Assembly (NCBI GenBank): GCA_937916135.1 | Contig: CALFTQ010000168.1 | Coordinates: 1-5,937 of the forward strand | DNA from: an uncultured Verrucomicrobiales bacterium | Lineage (GTDB): Bacteria > Verrucomicrobiota > Verrucomicrobiia > Verrucomicrobiales > Akkermansiaceae | Length of the DNA stretch: 5,937 nucleotides | Direction: 5' to 3' | Shown: piece after piece, positions 1-5,817 of the stretch | Layout of the letters: the number at the start of each line of letters is the position of its first letter | Numbering within the stretch: the first letter of the stretch is position 1 | Notes under the pieces: generated by a model | The model's input: the letters and a program-made list of their open reading frames with translations, nothing else | Database searches by the model: none | What the model was told of the DNA's origin: nothing | Program-made: the position numbers and the translations under genes

Positions 1-2
1 CC

Positions 3-200
3 CAGGCCTTCGAAGCCCCGCGCTATGCCCTGCGCAGCGGCCAGTGGAAATACATCCCCGCCTTCCGCCGCCAGCCCGAGCGCCTCTTCAACCTCTCCAC
101 CGACCCGGTGGAGAAGCACAACCTGGCCCCCACCCAGCCCGATAAAGCCGCCGAACTCAACACCCGGCTGAAGAAACTCACGCGAGAATCAAAGCACTGA
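3..200 (+). CDS. Sulfatase family protein, C-terminal fragment (5' end outside window)
   Basis: This open frame enters from the left edge and runs 65 codons to a TGA at 198-200. The visible tail contains ALRSGQWKYI followed by ERLFNLSTDPVEKHNLA. This is the pattern that closes arylsulfatase-type proteins (a basic 'LR.GKYKYI' strand, then 'LY/FDL..DP.E..NLA' and a final helix, here about residues 45-62). Family members hydrolyse sulfate esters, often on host or algal glycans, and are usually exported. The catalytic formylglycine motif (C/S-x-P-x-R) lies in the N-terminal half and is not visible, so activity and substrate cannot be judged. The frame is intact up to the stop. The next gene is convergent, 86 bases away. 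The family call is fairly secure from the C-terminal signature alone; the subfamily is not. Confidence 0.85.
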   Translation, partial: QAFEAPRYALRSGQWKYIPAFRRQPERLFNLSTDPVEKHNLAPTQPDKAAELNTRLKKLTRESKH

Positions 201-286
201 TATCGGGATTTTGGATCCTGGATTTCCGATTTCGGATGTAAAGAGTTCCGCGGGCTTTCAGCACGCAGGGTCTCCTGTTCATTCCC

Positions 287-2251
287 TTAATCCACCAGCT
301 CAATCAGAGTAGTTTTCTTATCCTTCCGGCGGTACTCGATCGAGCGGGCGTAGCGGCGCCACTTGCGGGAAAGCCACCAGTCCTTTTTCACGCCGTCACC
401 ATCCGCGCACATATCGGCTATCATTTCCGCCCCGAGCGGTTCGCCCATACGGGCCGCCTGGCGGAACAGCTCTATACTCTTCCCCGGGTTCTGCGGCAAG
501 GGACCGTTCTCCTGCAGATGCAGCCACCCCAGCCCCGCCAAAGCAGCGGCTTCCCCCCGGTCAGCGGCCATCCGGAACAAGCGCGCAGCCTCACGCAATT
601 TTTCCGGCGAAGCGGCTTCTTCGTGCTCCGCTACCAGTTCCCACCCCCGCAACGTCATTGCCCAGGGGGTCTTATCCCGTTCCAGGGCAATCTTCATCCA
701 GGCTGCAGAGATCTCCGCATCCGGCTGCTGACCACCCTTGGGGTGGTAATACGCCGCAAGCTTGGCCGCGCAGCCTTTCACCCCGGCATCTGCTCCAATT
801 TTCAGCATATTCACCCAGTCTGCGGGTGAATACTCCACCCCCGTATACCCGAAATCAGCCATGCGGGCCAAAGCTGCCGCAGCTTCCGCACTTCCCAGCT
901 CCAGCGCCTGCAGATAATACTGCGCCGCTTTGTCCTGATTCGCAGGCTGTCGATTTTCCTGCTCATAGGCCCAGCCCTCTTCCCAGGCCCTGCCCAATCT
1001 ATACACCGCCCGGGGATATTTTGCCCCCGCAGCCAGGGTATAGTGAACAAACGCCTTTTTCCTGTCGGCACGTTCCATGGCACACAGATTATCAGCGAAC
1101 AGACAATTCAACTCCGGTGATTCGGGGTATTCCTTCAAAGCCGCCTCGCACCATCGGAGAGCCTCCGGTATGCGCTTGCGAATCAGCCCGGCATCAGATG
1201 AATACTCCCGTGCGAGCTCCACCATGCAGTCAATATCATTCAACTGGGCAGCACATACAAAACAGCGTTCCACCTCTGCCCGTGATTGTTCATCCCGGGC
1301 GTTTTCTTTAAGTAATACGGCCAGATTCCGGTATGCCGGAGCATACGCAGAATCCCGCTCTATAGCCATACGACATAATTCCTTTGCCTTTTCCGCATTC
1401 TTCGGCACACCCACACCTTGATAATGCATGGCGGCAAGTGAAACCAAACCCTCCGGGCGCCCCTTGTCTGCCAGCTTTTGCATGTAGGAGATAGCCTTGG
1501 CATAATCCTGTGGTACTCCCACGCCCCGATAATAAATATCCGCCAATGCTTCCCATGCCTCCTCCACCCCCAGTGCATCTGCATTTTTCAACAGTGCGAG
1601 CACGGCCTGAGTATCCTCCGTCTCTCGGTTTAAAATTACGGCCAGGGTATAGCATGCAACGCCATCATCCGGATGCTGCTCCAGGTGCTCACGCAGAATT
1701 TTCATGGCCTTATCAGGATCTCGGGGCACTATTTTCCCTTCCAAATAATACCGGGCCAATCCCTGAACGGCATTCGGCACACCAAGTTCGACCGCACGCT
1801 CTGCCAGCTGCATCGCCTTCCCCGAATCCTGCTGCACGCCCTCTCCCTCCGCATACATATGAGCCAACGCATTCAGCACACGTGTATCACCCTGCCGCCT
1901 CGCGTTTTCAAAACTTTCAGCGGCTTTCTGATAATCCTGTTCCGTGCCGATACCCTCATAATAACACACACCCAGCAACGCGGCGCCCTCCGCATGATTT
2001 ACGGCAGCTTTTGACGCCCAAAAAAAGGCTTCTCCTGCACCTGTCGTCGGCTCTTTCAGGTAATGAAGCGCCAGTTTGAAAGCGGCTGATGCATCCCCCT
2101 TCTCGGCCTGCTGGCGCAGGGTAGTTAATGTCTCAACATCCGGAACAGGCAGTGCTTCCGGCACCATAGAAAAAGCCCTCCCCTCATTTGCCGCGCATAC
2201 AGAAAACGAGAAGAGAGCTGTAGTTGTTAACAACAAAGACAGGGTACGCAT
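287..2251 (-). CDS. Exported Sel1/TPR-like repeat protein, 654 aa
   Basis: The protein opens with a signal peptide: MR, a hydrophobic run at residues 4-18, and a plausible signal peptidase I site after VCA (residue 20). This supports the ATG at 2249-2251 as the start. The sequence before the Cys is FSV, which is not a lipobox. From about residue 50 to 635 it is almost entirely Sel1-like helical repeats, roughly a dozen. The clearest are at about 91-120 (YYEGIGTEQDYQKA), 127-157 (MYAEGEGVQQDSGKA), 235-265 (YYRGVGVPQDYAKA), 271-300 (HYQGVGVPKNAEKA) and 570-602. Repeats at 300-410 and 490-560 are degenerate. Such solenoids are protein-binding scaffolds, and no catalytic domain is visible. About eleven cysteines remain after the signal, including CFVC at 330-333. 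The basic tail (RKWRRYARSIEYRRKDKK) lies outside the repeats. The partner and role are unknown; location is presumably the periplasm or outside the cell. Confidence 0.9.
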   Translation of the reverse strand: MRTLSLLLTTTALFSFSVCAANEGRAFSMVPEALPVPDVETLTTLRQQAEKGDASAAFKLALHYLKEPTTGAGEAFFWASKAAVNHAEGAALLGVCYYEGIGTEQDYQKAAESFENARRQGDTRVLNALAHMYAEGEGVQQDSGKAMQLAERAVELGVPNAVQGLARYYLEGKIVPRDPDKAMKILREHLEQHPDDGVACYTLAVILNRETEDTQAVLALLKNADALGVEEAWEALADIYYRGVGVPQDYAKAISYMQKLADKGRPEGLVSLAAMHYQGVGVPKNAEKAKELCRMAIERDSAYAPAYRNLAVLLKENARDEQSRAEVERCFVCAAQLNDIDCMVELAREYSSDAGLIRKRIPEALRWCEAALKEYPESPELNCLFADNLCAMERADRKKAFVHYTLAAGAKYPRAVYRLGRAWEEGWAYEQENRQPANQDKAAQYYLQALELGSAEAAAALARMADFGYTGVEYSPADWVNMLKIGADAGVKGCAAKLAAYYHPKGGQQPDAEISAAWMKIALERDKTPWAMTLRGWELVAEHEEAASPEKLREAARLFRMAADRGEAAALAGLGWLHLQENGPLPQNPGKSIELFRQAARMGEPLGAEMIADMCADGDGVKKDWWLSRKWRRYARSIEYRRKDKKTTLIELVD

Positions 2252-2259
2252 CTTGCGTT

Positions 2260-2288
2260 ACCGTATCACCATCGTATCTGGGTGTCAA
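2260..2288 (-). promoter_or_regulatory. Possible sigma70-like promoter of the Sel1-repeat gene
   Basis: On the minus strand a perfect TTGACA (+ strand 2283-2288) is followed after 17 bases by TACGGT (+ strand 2260-2265), which matches TATAAT at only 3 of 6 positions. The -10 box ends 8 bases before the ATG, so transcription would begin at or next to the start codon and leave almost no leader. No Shine-Dalgarno sequence precedes this ATG, which is consistent with a leaderless message. The weak -10 means this could be chance, with the gene instead co-transcribed from the 160-residue gene 68 bases upstream. Confidence 0.35.
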
Positions 2289-2319
2289 GTTACTTTTTCA
2301 ATCACTGCATGGAGAAACA

Positions 2320-2802
2320 TCAAAATCTCCAATTAGTATTGAGCCGCATTTCCATTTCCGGCTTTTTCCCGCGTTCTTTTTCAAATTTTGTGCGTATTTC
2401 CATATTAGCATTAGGAGTGTTTATCACAGGTGCGCTGATTTCAACTGACGCAGATGGATTTTTTGACCAGCTGTCTCGTACTTTTGTATGAGACTCACCT
2501 GACCCGGTATTGTACTGACGCGAAACTCTTACCCCAGCTCCACTTGACAGAGTTCCTGATTTGACGCTGCCAGTCACCTTTATCCCGCGAGCTTCAGTAT
2601 TCCGTAGTGAGCTTCGGGGCTCAGAAGCCTGGTGTTTGGGCCCCCTGACAATAGTTGCAGCAACCTGTTTGCTTGTACCTGAATCCATCCCGGCTGACTT
2701 AAACACGGATGCTATTGCTTTTTCTCCATCTTTCAATCCCCGTTTGTGAATGGCACTATCAATTTGTCTCTGGTTATACAGTGGCTGTTTTTGTCCGAAC
2801 AT
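2320..2802 (-). CDS. Hypothetical protein, 160 aa, no recognised family
   Basis: I do not recognise this protein. It has no signal peptide or membrane segment and is rich in Ser, Thr, Lys, Gly and Arg. The N-terminal 50 residues (NQRQIDSAIHKRGLKDGEKAIASVF) look helical. The middle (about 55-110) is low-complexity Ser/Gly/Thr/Arg sequence that is probably disordered. The C-terminal end (about 120-160) is charged, with KFEKERGKKPEMEMRL. The product is basic overall. Its base composition is visibly more AT-rich than the prs and exosortase genes on its right, which hints at recent acquisition or weak selection. Support for it being real comes from a good promoter at 2858-2886 and a possible weak ribosome site (AAAGAGA, about 9 bases before the ATG). 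The stop codon lies in the loop of a small 6-bp inverted repeat (TGGAGA at 2310-2315, TCTCCA at 2326-2331). It is followed after 68 bases by the Sel1 gene on the same strand. Confidence 0.6.
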   Translation of the reverse strand: MFGQKQPLYNQRQIDSAIHKRGLKDGEKAIASVFKSAGMDSGTSKQVAATIVRGPKHQASEPRSSLRNTEARGIKVTGSVKSGTLSSGAGVRVSRQYNTGSGESHTKVRDSWSKNPSASVEISAPVINTPNANMEIRTKFEKERGKKPEMEMRLNTNWRF

Positions 2803-2827
2803 ATTTTTTCGTCTCTTTATGTTTTAC

Positions 2828-2846
2828 CTTCCACTCCATGTGGAAG
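2828..2846. other. Hairpin in the leader of the 160-aa gene
   Basis: CTTCCAC (2828-2834) and GTGGAAG (2840-2846) form a perfect 7-bp stem with a 5-base loop. It falls between the predicted transcription start (about 2851, minus strand) and the ATG at 2800-2802, so it would sit at the very 5' end of the message, upstream of the AAAGAGA ribosome site. It may stabilise the message or bind a regulator. No T-run follows, so it is not a terminator. Confidence 0.35.
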
Positions 2847-2857
2847 CTTCGCGTCGC

Positions 2858-2886
2858 ATCATAAAGCCAGCAAAATTTCATTTCAA
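2858..2886 (-). promoter_or_regulatory. Sigma70-like promoter upstream of the 160-aa gene
   Basis: On the minus strand TTGAAA (+ strand 2881-2886, 5 of 6 to consensus) is followed after exactly 17 bases by TATGAT (+ strand 2858-2863, 5 of 6). The expected start at about 2851 leaves a leader of roughly 50 bases before the ATG at 2802. This is the best promoter match in the window. It lies downstream of the prs terminator, so the small gene is expected to be transcribed independently, possibly reading on into the Sel1 gene. Confidence 0.6.
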
Positions 2887-2935
2887 TAAAAATCAACCAG
2901 CGGGAACCGCATTCCATACGAAAAACGGCGTTCAG

Positions 2936-2974
2936 AAAAACCAGCGGCGGCAGCCCTGGTTGGGGCTGCCGCCG
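2936..2974 (-). terminator. Rho-independent terminator of prs
   Basis: CGGCGGCAGCCC (2945-2956) and GGGCTGCCGCCG (2963-2974) form a perfect 12-bp GC-rich stem with a 6-base loop. Read on the minus strand, the stem is followed by CTGG and then five Ts (+ strand AAAAA at 2936-2940). It starts 33 bases past the prs stop. The A-run on the other side (2975-2981) would put Ts only before the stem on the minus strand, so termination is expected for prs only. Confidence 0.85.
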
Positions 2975-3006
2975 AAAAAAACAGTTACTGGCGCGACTGC
3001 GTCTTT

Positions 3007-3936
3007 TTACACCTCGAACAGGTGGGTGACGGAGGCATTGTGGTGGATGTTGGCGATTGCCTGGGCGAAAAGCGGGGCAATGCTCACGGTATCCACACGG
3101 TCACCATAGGCCATGGGCACAGAGTCGGAGGTGAGGAGGCACTCGATGGAGCTGTTGGCCAAGCGTTCGCGGGCTGCATCAGTCAGCACACCGTGGGAAA
3201 CGCCGGCAAAGATGCGGGCAGCCCCGTGCTCCTTCAGAATCTTGGCAGCAGCGCAAAGCGTGCCACCGGACTCGGTCATATCGTCCACCATGAGCACGTC
3301 CTTGCCCTGCACGTTACCGATGACGGCGTGGGCATCCACCTCTGTGGCGGAGATGCGCTGCTTGGCCACGATGGCCAGCTCGGTGCCGAGAATGTTGGCA
3401 TAGCTCTTGGCGTTCTTCACACCGCCGATGTCGGGGGAAACGACCACGAGGTTGTTCATATCCTTCACATAATTCGCCTTGAGGTGCTTGATGAGCACGG
3501 GCACGCTGTGGAGGTGGTCCACCGGGATTTCGAAGAAGCCCTGAATCTGGGCAGCGTGCAGGTCCATGGTGAGCACGCGGTTCACGCCGGCAGCGGTAAG
3601 CAGGTTGGCCACCAGCTTGGAGGTGATGGGCACTCTGGGCTTATCCTTACGGTCCTGGCGGGCATAGCCGTAGAAGGGCATCACGGCGGTGATGCGGCTG
3701 GCACTGGCGCGGCGCACAGCATCCACCATCACCAGCAGTTCCATGAGGTTGTGGTTCGTGGGCGGGCAGGTCGGCTGGATGATGAAGGCATCTGCACCAC
3801 GGATGGACTCTTTAATCTGAACGAAGCTTTCGCCGTCCGGGAAAGTATTGACAGTTGCATCGCACAGGGGAAGACCCATGACCTTGGCAATGTCCTTAGC
3901 TAACTGGGGATGAGCGGTACCGCTGATGATTTTCAT
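3007..3936 (-). CDS. prs: Ribose-phosphate pyrophosphokinase (PRPP synthetase)
   Basis: Cytosolic enzyme that transfers pyrophosphate from ATP to ribose 5-phosphate, making PRPP for purine, pyrimidine, NAD, histidine and tryptophan synthesis. The 309-residue product matches the usual family length of about 310-320. Visible landmarks (numbered from the ATG) are PFYGYARQDRK (87-97), the metal/PRPP signature DLHAAQIQGFFEIPVD (125-140), VVVSPDIGG (164-172), the catalytic flexible-loop AKQR (191-194), and the PRPP-binding loop VDDMTESGGT (217-226). The flexible loop keeps the key Lys and the second Arg, but the usual first Arg is Gln and the preceding Asp is Ala. The PRPP loop reads TES where many bacteria have IDT. 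I chose the ATG at 3934-3936. A TTG at 3943-3945 would add MSY and also aligns with E. coli Prs, so it cannot be excluded. Neither start has a clear Shine-Dalgarno sequence. The gene stands alone with its own terminator. Confidence 0.97.
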   Translation of the reverse strand: MKIISGTAHPQLAKDIAKVMGLPLCDATVNTFPDGESFVQIKESIRGADAFIIQPTCPPTNHNLMELLVMVDAVRRASASRITAVMPFYGYARQDRKDKPRVPITSKLVANLLTAAGVNRVLTMDLHAAQIQGFFEIPVDHLHSVPVLIKHLKANYVKDMNNLVVVSPDIGGVKNAKSYANILGTELAIVAKQRISATEVDAHAVIGNVQGKDVLMVDDMTESGGTLCAAAKILKEHGAARIFAGVSHGVLTDAARERLANSSIECLLTSDSVPMAYGDRVDTVSIAPLFAQAIANIHHNASVTHLFEV

Positions 3937-3967
3937 GTATGACAATGAGGTGTGTGAGCGACTATTC

Positions 3968-3997
3968 TTGACATTTTCGCAAAAATTGCAATACTAA
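3968..3997 (+). promoter_or_regulatory. Candidate promoter of the exosortase operon
   Basis: A perfect TTGACA (3968-3973) is followed after 18 bases by TACTAA (3992-3997), in an AT-rich stretch between the divergent prs and exosortase genes. The -10 matches only 3 of 6, so confidence rests on the -35 box, the local AT-richness and the position. Transcription from about 4004 would leave a leader of about 53 bases to the ATG at 4057. No equally convincing promoter for prs is visible on the other strand. Confidence 0.45.
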
Positions 3998-4022
3998 ATG
4001 CACATTTAACTGCATTTTTTTT
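3996..4022 (+). other. Terminator-like AT-rich hairpin with T-tract before the exosortase start
   Basis: AAATGCA (3996-4002) and TGCATTT (4011-4017) form a 7-bp stem with an 8-base loop, running directly into an eight-T tract (4015-4022) on the + strand. It has the form of an intrinsic terminator, though the stem is AT-rich and weak. If transcription starts near 4004 the left arm is not transcribed. In that case it could only act on messages starting further upstream, such as antisense read-through from the prs region. Confidence 0.3.
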
Positions 4023-4056
4023 CAGATTGAGCACACAAGAGCCCCCAAACTCACTC

Positions 4057-4992
4057 ATGAAAGCCCTTACTCTACAGAACTGGGCCGGTTTTATCATCTA
4101 TCTGTTACTGGTCATCTGGATAGTCGGGATGTACCCGGGTTTCCTGAGCGGCACCCACAGTGCAGCAGAGTGGCTCACCACTGCCTGGAACCGGGAAAAT
4201 GATTATGAGCACGGGTGGATGGTACCCCTGCTTGCGGTTTACATGCTGGTACATGCCTGCTCCACCCTGCGGGGGATGAAGGCCAGCGGCAGCCTGCACG
4301 GGCTGTGGCTGGCAGCACTGGGGGCACTCTTCTGCGTGCTGGCCGTGCGCACCCAGCAGGGGCGCGTAGCCATCGGTGCGCTTCCCTTCCTGCTCACCGG
4401 CGGGGTGTGGTGCTACTGGGGCGGGCGTGCCGCGGCCCGCTGTGCGTTCCCCTTCTTCTTTCTGTGGCTGAGCATACCGCTGCCGGGCTTCCAGCAGGCC
4501 ACGGTGGGCATGCAGCTGCTGGCCACCCAGGCAGCCCACTGGGGTGCCGGGCTCTGCGGGGTGCAAACCATTGTGGAGGGCACCAATATCACCTCCGCCA
4601 CCGGCCAGTGGGATACCTACAGCATCGCGGGCGGCTGCTCCGGCATGCGCTCGCTCATGGCCCTCATCATGGTCTCCATCGCCTGGGGCTATCTGGCGGA
4701 TAAGCTCGCGCTCTGGAAACGCATCACCCTGGGGTTGAGCGCCATTCCGCTTTCCATCGTGGCCAATGCGTTCCGCGTGTCCAGCATCTTTGTGTGCGCA
4801 GAATACATCAACCCCGCCTTTGCCTCCAAGACCTGGCACGACTGGTCCGGCCTGCTCTTCTTCTTCCCGGCCAGTCTGCTGGGGCTGATGCTGCTGCACG
4901 GGCTGCTTGCGGGCGAGGTGCCTTTTCTGAAACGCCGCCGCACCGTGGTGCGCCGTGTGAACTCCCCCACCGGAAAGGAGGATGCCGTATGA
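4057..4992 (+). CDS. Exosortase (PEP-CTERM-type sorting transpeptidase family), 311 aa
   Basis: Integral inner-membrane cysteine protease/transpeptidase of the exosortase (EpsH-like) family, expected to cleave exported proteins at a C-terminal PEP-CTERM-like tail. Numbered from the ATG, about eight hydrophobic segments are visible near 8-30, 54-68, 82-97, 104-121, 129-143, 199-214, 223-246 and 265-284. The family triad is present: Cys194 in AGGCSGMRSL, Arg240 in VANAFRVSSIF, and His261 in TWHDWSGLLFFFP. The N-terminal family motif is also present as DYEHGWMVPLLAVY (49-62). The tail is basic (KRRR, 292-295). I chose the ATG at 4057-4059; an in-frame TTG at 4027 would add ten residues but follows a T-tract with no ribosome site. 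The gene overlaps the next by ATGA (4989-4992), indicating translational coupling. No target protein is encoded nearby. The exosortase subtype cannot be assigned by eye. Confidence 0.93.
   Translation: MKALTLQNWAGFIIYLLLVIWIVGMYPGFLSGTHSAAEWLTTAWNRENDYEHGWMVPLLAVYMLVHACSTLRGMKASGSLHGLWLAALGALFCVLAVRTQQGRVAIGALPFLLTGGVWCYWGGRAAARCAFPFFFLWLSIPLPGFQQATVGMQLLATQAAHWGAGLCGVQTIVEGTNITSATGQWDTYSIAGGCSGMRSLMALIMVSIAWGYLADKLALWKRITLGLSAIPLSIVANAFRVSSIFVCAEYINPAFASKTWHDWSGLLFFFPASLLGLMLLHGLLAGEVPFLKRRRTVVRRVNSPTGKEDAV
4974..4981 (+). promoter_or_regulatory. Strong ribosome binding site for the EpsI-type gene
   Basis: AAAGGAGG inside the last codons of the exosortase gene lies 7 bases before the ATG at 4989. 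It is the only near-perfect Shine-Dalgarno sequence in the window. It fixes the start of the second gene at the ATGA overlap. Confidence 0.85.
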
Positions 4993-5699
4993 TTAAAATA
5001 AAACAATCACTCCTCGCGCTGCTTCCGCCCGCACTGATTGCCCTCATCCTCAGCAGCGTGTTCATCCTGCCCCGCCACGAGGCACTGGTCGAATCCAGCA
5101 TCTCACCTGAGCTGCCGGTGGGCTTCAAGCTGCCTGGCTGGTATGGCAAAAAAGTGCAGGAAAGCGAGGTGGAGCGCAGCTCCCTCGCAGCCGACACGCG
5201 GTTCAGCAAAGCGCAGTATAACCAGCCGCGGCGCTCGCTGTGGGATGAAGAGAAACCGCCTGTGGAAGTCTCTATCGTGTACTCCGGCAGTGATATGAAC
5301 TCCTCCATTCACCGCCCGGAGCGCTGCCTGCCCTCACAGGGCCACATCGACCTGCGGACCAGCAACTCCGAAATCCCCCTGGCCGATGGGCGCACGGTAG
5401 CCTTCACCAGACTCACCTCCCGCGTCCCCCTGCCCAACCGGGACGACGGGCTCACGCTCCGCTTTGTGAGTTACTATGTCTTCATCGGCCACGGCACCAT
5501 GTGCCACACCCACCTGGGCCGCACGTTCCAGGACATGTATGACCGCGTGGCCAAGGGCTATGTGCAGCGCTGGGCCTATCTCCAGGTCAATTCCTACTGG
5601 GCACCGGAGCTTAACCTGACCGAGGAAGAAACCGACCAGCGCGTACGCTCCGTTATCTCCGAACTACTTCCGCGCCAGGTTGATTGGAGCAAAATGTGA
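4989..5699 (+). CDS. Exosortase-associated EpsI-type protein, 236 aa
   Basis: The protein has an N-terminal membrane anchor (about residues 7-27, preceded by MIKIKQ) and a soluble domain expected outside the inner membrane. The EpsI-family hallmark appears as HRPERCLPSQGH at 108-119, with Cys113. It lies after a strand VEVSIVYSG (92-100) and before the conserved tail region YYVFIGHG...YVQRWAYLQV (162-200). EpsI-type domains occur either fused to exosortases or as a separate gene next to them. They are thought to assist exosortase function, although their biochemistry is not settled. Here the gene is separate, overlaps the exosortase by four bases and has a strong ribosome site, so the two products are probably made in fixed ratio. 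An unusual Cys/His cluster, GHGTMCHTH (167-175), could bind metal or form a disulfide with Cys113. No clear terminator follows the stop. Confidence 0.87.
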   Translation: MIKIKQSLLALLPPALIALILSSVFILPRHEALVESSISPELPVGFKLPGWYGKKVQESEVERSSLAADTRFSKAQYNQPRRSLWDEEKPPVEVSIVYSGSDMNSSIHRPERCLPSQGHIDLRTSNSEIPLADGRTVAFTRLTSRVPLPNRDDGLTLRFVSYYVFIGHGTMCHTHLGRTFQDMYDRVAKGYVQRWAYLQVNSYWAPELNLTEEETDQRVRSVISELLPRQVDWSKM

Positions 5700-5817
5700 G
5701 CTCCCCGGCAGATTCCACCTGACCGGAATGCCGTAAAAAAATCTCCGGGGCCGGCCGTTACCCGCAGAGCAGAGCATCACACGTGCCCCAAAGTTTGAGT
5801 ACGGAGCTCGATAAATT
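5700..5817. other. Non-coding stretch between the EpsI-type gene and the palindrome array
   Basis: No gene or convincing terminator is seen. A bulged hairpin (GGC 5707-5709 with GCC 5730-5732, and ATTCC 5712-5716 with GGAAT 5725-5729) is followed by a run of As, not Ts, so it does not fit a + strand terminator. CCCCGG (5703-5708) and CCGGGG (5745-5750) could close a larger fold around it. GGGGC (5747-5751) could alternatively pair with GCCCC (5785-5789). This dyad-rich stretch may be the 3' untranslated region of the exosortase operon, the leader of the palindrome array, or both. Confidence 0.4.

Noticed and set aside
201..286. Bidirectional terminator between the sulfatase and Sel1 genes
   Set aside because: Only short or mismatched dyads are present (for example ATCGGGA at 202-208 with TTTCCGAT, and TCCGA with TCGGA), none followed by a T-run in either direction.
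658..1311. Open frame of 217 codons on the + strand inside the Sel1 gene
   Set aside because: It is a Pro/Ser/His-rich shadow of the repeat-coding strand with no ribosome site and no recognisable domain.
2310..2331. Terminator of the 160-aa gene
   Set aside because: The 6-bp stem has a 10-base loop and no T-run after it on the minus strand, and it encloses the stop codon.
3022..3903. Long open frame antisense to prs (293 codons)
   Set aside because: It lies wholly opposite the well-supported prs gene. Its translation is rich in Gly, His and Val, as expected from reverse-reading a GC-rich gene, and no domain is recognisable.
4105..4899. Long open frame antisense to the exosortase gene (264 codons)
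   Set aside because: The translation is rich in Gly, Gln, His and Pro without any domain, and the opposite strand carries the exosortase catalytic motifs.
5707..5740. Terminator just after the EpsI-type gene
   Set aside because: The bulged hairpin is followed by seven As on the + strand; on the minus strand the Ts precede the stem. Neither orientation gives a terminator.
5781..5786. CACGTG and the nearby GGCCGGCC as operator sites
   Set aside because: Short perfect palindromes of this size are expected by chance in GC-rich DNA, and there is no gene start nearby.
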